A DNA stretch of 64,000 nt from Auricularia sp. M13 (lineage: Eukaryota > Basidiomycota > Agaricomycetes > Auriculariales > Auriculariaceae), in contig CM073194.1 in assembly GCA_037042915.1 (NCBI GenBank), positions 992,001 to 1,056,000 on the forward strand. The letters run 5' to 3'. The notes beneath the pieces were generated by a model. The model made no database searches, was not told the origin of the DNA, and saw only the letters and a program-made list of their open reading frames with translations. This document shows positions 57,157-64,000 of this stretch, one piece after another; position 1 is the first letter of the stretch; each line of letters opens with the position of its first letter. The position numbers were made by a program, and so were the translations under genes.

Positions 57157-58444
57157 ATGGAGTACCAACGGTACGCTGCCTAGTACCGTCACGCGACGTC
57201 TGGTGCTGACGGGTTGTGGTAGACTGGGAAACTCGGGCCTGCGCGTGTCCAAGATCATCCTGGGCTGCATGTCGTACGGCACGCCGAAGTGGCAGAGCTG
57301 GGTGCTCGACGAGGAGGCCAGTCTGCCGCTGCTCAAGGCCGCGTATGATGCCGGCATTAACACGTACATATGTCCGACCGTCGAGATGTCTGATAAGCTG
57401 ATTGGTTGGTAGGTGGGACACGGCGGACGCGTACAGCCACGGGCAGAGCGAGCGCATCGTGGGCAAGGCGATCGCCAAGTACGGCATCCCGCGGAAGAAG
57501 CTCGTCATCCTCGTGCGTCGCAACCTGCGTTGTTTGGTTTCTCACTCGCATTCCACATCTGGCAGACGAAATGCTACTTCGCAGTGGACGAAGCGCACCC
57601 CGAATCCGGGTTCATCATGCCCCCGCCGACCGACGGCGCGTACATCAACCAGCACGGCCTCTCGCGCAAGCACATCCTGGACGCAGTAGACGCCAGCATC
57701 GCGCGTCTGGGCACGTACATCGATGTCCTGCAGATCCACCGGCTGGACAAGGACACGCCGCCCGAGGAGATCATGCAGGCGCTGCACGACGTCGTCCGGA
57801 GCGGCAAAGTGAGGTATATCGGCGCGAGCTCGATGTGGGCGCATGAGTTTGCCACGCTGCAGTTCACGGCGTCGTTGCATGGCTGGACGAAGTTCATCTC
57901 CATGCAGAACTTTTATAATCTGTTGTATCGCGAGGAGGAGCGCGAGATGATCCCGTTCTGTACGTCGCTTTATTCGAAGCGGACGCTTGCCGCTGAGCTG
58001 ACTATCCGGACGCGCGACAGGCAACAAGACGGGCGTGGGCCTCATCCCCTGGTCGCCCATCGCGCGCGGGCGGCTCGCGCGCCCGTGGACGCAGAGCGAC
58101 ACCGTGCGCGCGGGGTCGGACGCCTGGGTGAAGGTGCGTCCCCGCTCCCCGCTCCCCTTCCCACCTTTCAACCTCTCACCGCCCTTCACTTTCAGCTATT
58201 CGGCGCAGACGCAGACGAGGAGATCGCGAGGCGCGTGGAGAAGGTCGCGAAGGACCGCGGGGTGCCGATGACGGCGGTGGCGATCGCCTGGGTTGTGAGC
58301 AAAGGCCAGGCGCCCATCGTCGGCCTCAGCTCGGAGAAGCGCATCAAGGAGGCCGTCGAGGCGCTCAAGCTCAAGCTCACTGAGGAGGAGACGAAGTATC
58401 TCGAGGAGCCGTATGTGCCGAAGCCTGTTGTTGGCTTTTCGTGA
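57157..58444 (+). CDS. Aldo-keto reductase, versiconal-hemiacetal-acetate-reductase-like (AKR3)
   Basis: Six exons (57157..57170, 57223..57363, 57413..57512, 57566..57959, 58021..58133, 58196..58444) close to 336 residues. The intron that separates exons 4 and 5 in AKR1 and AKR2 is absent: its 394-nt exon equals 87+307. Asp54, Tyr59, Lys87 and His143 are in place ([27 protein letters not shown]). Other motifs are [55 protein letters not shown] and [20 protein letters not shown]. The end is [15 protein letters not shown]. It is closest to AKR4, which shares the intron loss and the EEPYVPKP tail. Confidence 0.94.
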
Positions 58445-58582
58445 TGGTGCGTCGCGTGTAGGAGTAGAGTTCTGTATCGGTCGACGAATGCAAGAGAGAT
58501 ATGAATTCCCCGTAAGAGATTGTATAATGGTGTGTTCACTTTGCTTCTGTATTGATATTATTAAGGTCAATGTAGTCCATAA

Positions 58583-58664
58583 GACAACTTGGCGGAGTGG
58601 TTAACGTGCCACCCTGCTAAGGTGGTGCCCTCTGGGCGCGCAGGTTCGAATCCTGCAGTTGTCG
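58583..58664 (+). tRNA. tRNA-Ser (anticodon GCT)
   Basis: 82 nt with a 7-bp acceptor stem GACAACT/AGTTGTC and discriminator G. The A box is TGGCGGAGTGGTTAACG and the anticodon stem CCACC/GGTGG carries loop CTGCTAA (anticodon GCT at 58616-58618). There is a long serine-type variable arm, and the T arm is CAGG-TTCGAAT-CCTG. No intron. A TTTT run follows at 58670 for polymerase III termination. Confidence 0.95.
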
Positions 58665-58669
58665 AAGCT

Positions 58670-58673
58670 TTTG
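58670..58673 (+). terminator. Polymerase III terminator of tRNA-Ser
   Basis: A TTTT run a few bases after the mature 3' end. Confidence 0.7.
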
Positions 58674-59007
58674 TCCATTCAGGACATGTTTTTTCCTTGA
58701 TCCTGTTGCACCAAGATAAGGTTCAGATTCCAAAACTCGGTGTTACATTAACAGTATGTCCACGACCAAACTCAGCGCGCGAACCCCTCAGTGTTCACTG
58801 TTGCATGCAAGGCTGATTTTGGGGGCATATGAATTGTTCATGCGACGAGCAGTGGAACGGGTAGGGGTGGAGAAGTGTGCGGGGGTCGCGCAGCATTTAA
58901 TAACACAAAGGTGGTGGTCAAAGTGTAGAGACAGGGCCTGAGAGACGGGAGGGTACATGATGTCATTGTTCTTGATGGGGCAGAGATTAAGCTTTGCATT
59001 TGTACTT

Positions 59008-59053
59008 GTAGTTCGTGTTTTGCGAAGCACAGGTTCGAATCCTGTCGTCGATC
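59008..59053 (+). pseudogene. tRNA-like 3' half
   Basis: ACAGGTTCGAATCCTGT forms a perfect T arm, then CGTCGAT and a TTTT-containing tract (CTTTTCG). No matching 5' acceptor strand was found upstream, so it looks like the 3' half of a lost tRNA gene or a stray polymerase III unit. It lies between tRNA-Ser and the Mdm35 gene. Confidence 0.45.
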
Positions 59054-59149
59054 TTTTCGTTTTACTGCTGGCGAGCTTGTTTTCATGCTAGCGTTGTCGG
59101 GCGCATCCGGGCAGTCTTCGGTCATTCTACAGTAACCGCGACGGTCATT

Positions 59150-59533
59150 ATGGCGTCTTCGCTCTCGTCCGAGTGCACGCCGCTGAAGCAGAAGTACGAC
59201 GGGTGCTTCAACACGTGGTTCGAGTCGTACCTCGAGCCCGTCGTCAACTCGAGCTCGCCGGAGGAGCGGGCGGCGCTGCAGCGCGCCAAGGCCGAGGAGT
59301 ACGAGAGCCGGTGCGGCGGGCTGTGGACGGAGTACCGCGATTGTGTGCAGGTGCGTCTGGCGTCTTGAATCTGTGTGTGCGTATATGCTGAGTGTATGTT
59401 GTAGCGGGCGGTGGAGGCGAAGGGGCTGACGCAGCTGCTCGGCGAGGCGCGCGACGAGAACCCGCTCGTCACGCCGCCCGCTGCGCCGTCGCCGAGCGCT
59501 GGCTCTCCCGAGCAGCAGCAGAAAAAGGCTTAG
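59150..59533 (+). CDS. MDM35: Mitochondrial intermembrane-space protein Mdm35/TRIAP1
   Basis: Exons 59150..59350 and 59405..59533 with a 54-nt intron give 109 residues. Twin CX9C motifs are seen: Cys9-x9-Cys19 (CTPLKQKYDGC) and Cys55-x9-Cys65 (CGGLWTEYRDC), with the conserved NTWFE and EEYESRC segments of the family. Mdm35 is oxidatively folded by the Mia40 route, and as partner of Ups1/Ups2 (PRELI) it carries phosphatidic acid and phosphatidylserine between mitochondrial membranes. The second exon encodes a Pro/Ser/Gln-rich tail, longer than in yeast. It converges on Vps29, with only 88 bp between the two stop codons. Confidence 0.95.
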
Positions 59534-59621
59534 GACGGACGTTGTGCTTGCTTGTGTCCCTTGCTTTCGCGTTGAAACAGAAATGATAATTATTACATCT
59601 ACAAAATCCGAACACGCAGGA

Positions 59622-60320
59622 CTACCAGACGCTGGCGGCGGGCGCCGTCTGCTGCGTTGCGGGCGGCGAGCGCGGGGCCGCAGCGGGGGGCGGGGCGAGC
59701 GGCAGAGTCTCTGGCTTGCGCCACTCGACCTTCTCGACGCGCACGGGCGGGTCCTGGTCGACGAGCTGGTAGATGTACGTCGTCACGACCGGGCCCTGGA
59801 TGTCCATCAGCGCGAAGCTGGGGATGGCGTCCCTAGAGTCGTAGCAGTGTCAGAGTTAGATAGCAGGCAGGCGGGTCGAGACGCACCCGGGAAAGGCGCC
59901 GGTCCAGGCACCGCTGGCGCTGCCGGGGTTGACGAAGAAGCGGCCGTCGTGCTCGACGGCCTGGACGACGTGCGTGTGGCCCGAGACGAGCACGTCGACG
60001 TCCATCTGGCGCGCGACGGCCGCGAGCGCGTCGAGGTCGCCGTTCGGCACGGCCTGGTGCCCGTGCACGACGCCGACGCGCACCGGCGGGTGGCTCAGCG
60101 TGAGCGAGTAGGGAAACGCCGCGTCGTCGTGGTCGCCGCGGACGACGTTGAGGTCCGGGCAGACGGTGCGCAGGTAGTCGTACGTCTCCTTGTCGCACAC
60201 GTTGCCCGTGCAGATGATCTGCTGGATCTTCCCAGGCACCAGCAGCTTCTTGAACTTGCCAGGCAGCGCGTGCGTACGGTGCGGGATGTGCAGGTCCCCG
60301 ATTACCAGCACCAGCACCAT
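59622..60320 (-). CDS. VPS29: Retromer subunit Vps29
   Basis: Exons 59887..60320 and 59622..59832 with a 54-nt intron give 214 residues. The metallophosphoesterase fold shows [81 protein letters not shown] and NPGSASGAW. The usual GNLCTKE is GNVCDKE and VRGDFDE is VRGDHDD here, small changes in loops that are not catalytic in retromer. The C-terminal exon has [20 protein letters not shown] followed by a Pro/Ala-rich tail. With Vps35 and Vps26 it forms the cargo-recycling coat on endosomes. The start at 60320 (MVLVLVIGD) was chosen because upstream residues do not match the family. Confidence 0.96.
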
Positions 60321-60778
60321 CGTTGACTTGTAATGCGCGGAGCCGGAATGCGGAGTTGACACCGCATTGTCCTCCTCGTTCTTGGTTGTACAATGAGGGA
60401 AATTAGAACCTGGGAGCCCACACACGATGTGTCGTGTGCTTCGAATTTCGCTCATCGCCTTCCAGAATTTATGCGTTCTACACATGTCGTGTGAGTGTTC
60501 AGCATCACCGCTTACCAGACTTCATTGACAGTGCCGGCCCCCTCATCTACCGTGTCATATGGTGTCATTCTCTTCATTGCCTCCCCAGCAGTATTGCGGC
60601 AGAATGCCAGTGCACTGTGTGTAGAGCATCATTCCATTTGCTAGTCAGTCTCACTTTCCCCTTCAACATCCTCGCTCGATATCCTCGCGGCGGGGAAAGG
60701 AAGTTCCTCCCGTCTTCAATCTATTCCGATTGGTTCAACTGGCTGCCACCTTGCCATAGTACACACTCGAGTCTCCAA

Positions 60779-62095
60779 TCACGAAAAACCGACACCGGCA
60801 GGCTTCGGCACATACGGCTCCTCCAGGTACTCGATCTCCTCCTCGGTCAGCTTCAACTTGAGCGCGTCGACGGCCTCCTTGATGCGCTTCTCGGAACCGA
60901 GGCCGACGATGGGCGCCTGGCCTTTAGCGACGACCCACGCGATCGCCACGGCCGCCATCGGCACCCCGCGCGCCTGGGCGACCTTCTCCACGCGTTTCGC
61001 GATCTCCGCGTCAGCGGGGGTACCGAAGAGCTAGTGGGAAACGCGGTGAGCGACGGGTGCGGTGGGCGTGGGAGACCGCACCGTGTTGAGCCAGCCGTCC
61101 GTCGTCTCGCGCGCCGAGTTGGTATCTTCCCACGGGCGCGCGAGCCGGCCGCGCGCGATGGGCGACCACGGGATGAGGCCCACGCCCGTCTTGTTGCCTA
61201 ATATCCGCCGACGTCAGCCGCGCTGCTCCGAGTCCTTCCACTGGCATCGCGACCGCGACTCACAGAACGGAATCATCTCCCTCTCCTCCTCGCGATACAT
61301 CAAATTATAAAAGTTCTGCATGCTGACGAACTTGGTCCACCCATGCAGCGCCGCCGTGAACTGCAGCGTGGCGAATTCGTGCGCCAGCATGGAGCTCGCG
61401 CCGATGTACCTGACTTTGCCGCTGCGCACGACGTCGTGCAGCGCCTGCATGATCTCCGCGGGCGGTGTGTCCTTGTCCAGTCGGTGGATCTGCAGGACGT
61501 CGATGTACGTCCCGAGACGCGCGATGCTGGCGTCCACTGCGTCGAGGATGTGCTTGCGCGAGAGGCCGTGCTGGTTGGGGTACGCGCCGTCGAGGACGAA
61601 GGCGCCGGACTCGGGGTGACCGTCGTTGACTGGGTAGTAGCACTTCGTCTGTCGTGCTATCAGTGGGCAGTACGACAAGCATAAGTTGGCACTGAGACGA
61701 TCAGACTCACGAGGATGACGAGCTTCTCCCGCGGGATGCCGTACGTCGTGATCGCCTTGCCCACAATGCGCTCGCTCTGCCCGTGGCTGTATGCGTCTGC
61801 GGTGTCCCAACTACACATCATCAGCTACTAGATCTCTCGTACAGTACCCGCGCTGCGAGAGGCTGAGATGGCACGCACGTGTTGATCCCGGCGTCGAACG
61901 CGGCCTTGAGCAGCGGCAGGCTGGCGGCCTCGTCGAGCACCCAGCCCTGCCACTTGGGCGTGCCGTACGACATGCAGCCCAGGATGATCTTCGACACGTG
62001 CAGGCCGGAATTTCCGAGACTGCCGACCAGGTCATGATCAGTACGAAAAACCGTCGAGGACCGTATCACTGCGCGGCGTACCGTTGGTATTCCAT
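60779..62095 (-). CDS. Aldo-keto reductase, versiconal-hemiacetal-acetate-reductase-like (AKR4)
   Basis: Six exons (62082..62095, 61879..62019, 61711..61810, 61264..61648, 61082..61197, 60779..61030) close to 335 residues. Architecture and intron loss match AKR3. The tetrad is Asp54, Tyr59, Lys87 and His140. One active-site neighbour differs: [15 protein letters not shown] has Leu where all sisters have Trp, and [14 protein letters not shown] has Met. The cofactor motif is [20 protein letters not shown]. The tail is [16 protein letters not shown]. The Trp-to-Leu change lies in the substrate-pocket strand and may alter specificity, which is inference. It is transcribed toward Vps29 and away from the 3' end of the flavin monooxygenase. 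Confidence 0.94.
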
Positions 62096-62654
62096 TGATA
62101 GGTTTGCTAAGGTGAGACCTTGATTTGGAGCTTTGAGAAGTGTTGAGGGCACAGGGGGAGACGTTTTCGTCGCGCTGGTTTTATACCCCGGGCCACTTAA
62201 GTAACAGAAAATCCGAAGTCATGAACCGCAGTTTGCTCGTCCCGCTCCCACGGCAGCCGACCCACCGGTGGTATGTACCCCCATGACCAATTCAATTGCA
62301 TGCAGCTTTCTCATCTCAATGCGCGCCTTCCCCGCCAGTTGGCTCTGGGATTCGCCCATCGGCGAAAGCTGATATCAGCATGACAAAGGAACAGTAAAAT
62401 GCTGGACAACAACGGACGTCTTTCTCGCCCTGCTGATGCGCCTGTGTCAGCATGACAAAGAATGTGCGAGCGCTAGATACTGGTCCAGATGTTTGCCACT
62501 CATCGGGACCGTACGGCTACCGAGTCACCTGCAGAGGATTAGCCCCGAACAAACCCTCAAGTCAAAGCATGAGTATCCGTCAGCTCTCAGGCGCTTTCGA
62601 GCATCGCATCACATTCAATAGGTATTATGTAGCTAACGCGCCGAATTATAACAT
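62096..62654. other. Intergenic, AKR4 promoter and 3' end of the flavin monooxygenase
   Basis: The minus strand holds TATAAAA near 62179-62185, about 85 bp upstream of AKR4. No gene was seen. Confidence 0.5.
62179..62185 (-). promoter_or_regulatory. TATA box of AKR4
   Basis: TATAAAA on the minus strand, 84-90 bp upstream of the start codon at 62095. Confidence 0.55.
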
Positions 62655-63959
62655 TTAACCCCAGAACCAAGAGCGAACCGCACCGAGGAGGAACGCTACG
62701 CGACCTGCGAGGGTAGTATGCGACCTGAAAAAGGCGGCGTAGGTCTCAGCGGCGCCGTCCTTGAACGCCAGCTCGAGATTCTCAGCCGACTCCTTCGCAG
62801 CGCTCGCGGCGTACTTGGCGCGCTTCGCCTCGTACTTCTGCACCGCGGCGTCCCAGCCGTCCGGGGCCTTGGCCTTGCAGCCGATGAGCCCCTGGGCGAG
62901 GTCGAGCGCCGCGCGCATCGCGACGTTCGCGCCCTCGCCGGCGAACGGCGACATGAGGTTGGCCGCGTCGCCGACGAGCGTCACGCCGCGCCTGTGCGGC
63001 CACGCGTGGTCCGGCGGGAGCGTGAACAGCGGGCGCGGGTAGACGGCGCTGCGGTCCGCGCGCGCGATGATCTGCCGCAGCCACGGCGCCCAGTCGGCGT
63101 ACATCTCCTCGAGCCGCCTGAGCGTGTCCTCCGGATCCTGCACCGCGGCGCCGTCGGGCAGGGCAAACGCGTCGGGGTCGTCGTGCCGGAACCAGACGTA
63201 GGAGCGGATGCGCCCGTCGCCGTTGCGCTGCGAGATGATGGCCCGCCCCGGCGAGTCGAACGCGCACATCATGCCGTTGCCGATGTGAGGCTCCAGGTCG
63301 GGTGCGCTCCCTGGCGCAAGAGAAATTTCGACGCCCATAATCCCCGCAAAGACAGGTTGCGCGGGAGAGACTAAGGGACGGATGCGGGAACGCGCGCCAT
63401 CCGCGCCGACAAGCAGCGTGCAAGTCGTTTGAATTCCGTTCGCGAATTCTAGCTGATGTCTGCCAGAGTTGTCGCCTAAAGGAGTAGCGGATACTAGGGT
63501 GTGGTCCCACTTTACGCACTCGGGCGGGAGAACATCTAAGAGCAGTTTTCTGTGAAGTTCAGTGAGCCAACGAAAGACACGCCTGCAAGGAATGCCATAC
63601 CTTAGAACTGTTCTATCGATTTCAGGTCTCCCCGAGAGCGATTTTCCAGGCGGAGGTTGGTCTTCGAAAAGTGGAACGCCTGTCTTGTTCGTAACGATAA
63701 CAGCCTCGCCCTCCGGCCGCGCGTTTGCCTTGAATTGCTCCTCGAGCCCGGCGGCCTTCAGAGCAGCCTGTCCGGTGCCAGAGTGCATATCCAGAGTCCC
63801 GCCAAGGTGTTGGCGAACCTCTGCGCTCACGTCGCGTTCGTAGACGTGCACAGTCGCCTTTGAGGAGAAGCCAGCATGGTGCAACACAGCAGCAAGAGAA
63901 AGGCCACCCAGTCCAGCGCCAATGATTGCGATGGTTGGTCGTTCTGGAGAGCCAGACAT
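62655..63959 (-). CDS. FAD-dependent monooxygenase, TetX/PHBH-like
   Basis: The frame is open throughout, but a 51-nt segment (63550-63600, GTATGG..CACAG) has intron signals and interrupts the family motif. Exons 63601..63959 and 62655..63549 give 417 residues and restore EIDRTVLRKLLLDVLP. Motifs: the FAD dinucleotide site AIIGAGLGGLSLAAVL (Gly14-x-Gly16-x2-Gly19), the DG motif LLVGADGARSRIRP, and the second FAD site VTLVGDAANLMSPFAGEGAN followed by VAMRAALDLAQ. No signal peptide is seen. The family inserts one oxygen into an aromatic, polyketide or tetracycline-like substrate with NAD(P)H. A weakly hydrophobic end (VAFLLGAVRSWFWG) may touch membrane. If the intron is kept, a 434-residue isoform with a 17-residue insert results. 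Confidence 0.9.
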   Translation of the reverse strand: MSGSPERPTIAIIGAGLGGLSLAAVLHHAGFSSKATVHVYERDVSAEVRQHLGGTLDMHSGTGQAALKAAGLEEQFKANARPEGEAVIVTNKTGVPLFEDQPPPGKSLSGRPEIDRTVLRYGIPCRRVFRWLTELHRKLLLDVLPPECVKWDHTLVSATPLGDNSGRHQLEFANGIQTTCTLLVGADGARSRIRPLVSPAQPVFAGIMGVEISLAPGSAPDLEPHIGNGMMCAFDSPGRAIISQRNGDGRIRSYVWFRHDDPDAFALPDGAAVQDPEDTLRRLEEMYADWAPWLRQIIARADRSAVYPRPLFTLPPDHAWPHRRGVTLVGDAANLMSPFAGEGANVAMRAALDLAQGLIGCKAKAPDGWDAAVQKYEAKRAKYAASAAKESAENLELAFKDGAAETYAAFFRSHTTLAGRVAFLLGAVRSWFWG

Positions 63960-64000
63960 GATACAAAAGACTCGGAGTCGAGGTCACGAGCTACTTAAGA

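Noticed and set aside
59544-60326. 260-codon plus-strand frame opposite Vps29
   Set aside because: Antisense shadow of a GC-rich conserved gene; no motif, while the minus strand reads Vps29 clearly.
62718-63374. 218-codon plus-strand frame opposite the flavin monooxygenase
   Set aside because: Antisense shadow with Arg/Val-rich composition typical of reversed GC-rich coding DNA.

Overview
The window looks like nuclear DNA of a basidiomycete fungus, most likely a mushroom-forming (wood- or litter-decay) Agaricomycete. The evidence is GC-rich genes cut by many 47-85 nt GT..AG introns, very short first exons, convergent and divergent gene pairs a few hundred bases apart, and families typical of that group: a PL14-type secreted lyase, a Kre6/Skn1 glucan-synthesis protein, CK1-like kinase relics, a WW-domain membrane protein, a stand-alone adenylate-forming reductase, and expanded aldo-keto reductase and old-yellow-enzyme families. 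Exon coordinates were read by hand from splice signals, reading phase and family motifs; where all exons close in frame I give a protein length.

Layout. 0-4 kb: a signal-anchored single-pass membrane protein (+) converging on a secreted PL14-like lyase (-). 4.2-6.1 kb: an aldo-keto reductase (AKR1, -) with the broken tail of another copy just downstream. 8-19 kb: a secreted Asn/Gly-repeat protein, a poorly supported Ser-rich reading frame, two small His/Pro-rich genes facing away from each other around a coiled-coil gene, a Kre6/Skn1-like protein, a small membrane protein and an intronless SDR oxidoreductase. 19.9-23.4 kb: two decayed CK1-like kinase copies, each holding a hAT-type MITE with perfect 8-bp target duplications. 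23.5-33.8 kb: UTP7 (ribosome biogenesis), a WW-domain multi-pass membrane protein, and an A-T-R adenylate-forming reductase.

35.0-48.5 kb is a nest of mobile elements. A TA-flanked inverted-repeat DNA transposon was hit by a 4.3-kb LTR element and by a hAT-type element; the hAT element was in turn hit by a gag-only LTR element that now stands as LTR-internal-LTR-internal-LTR-internal-LTR. Every level has its own matching target-site duplication, so the order of events can be read directly.

48.7-64 kb is gene-rich and dominated by redox enzymes: a divergent pair of old yellow enzymes, a YCII-like protein, AKR2, AKR3, AKR4 and a TetX-like flavin monooxygenase, with three housekeeping loci between them (tRNA-Ser(GCT), Mdm35/TRIAP1, Vps29). 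The four complete AKRs share the same 14-, 141- and 100-nt first exons and are clearly one expanded family. With the adenylate-forming reductase at 30-34 kb they could form a carboxylate-aldehyde-alcohol or xenobiotic-handling neighbourhood, but this is inference from gene content only.
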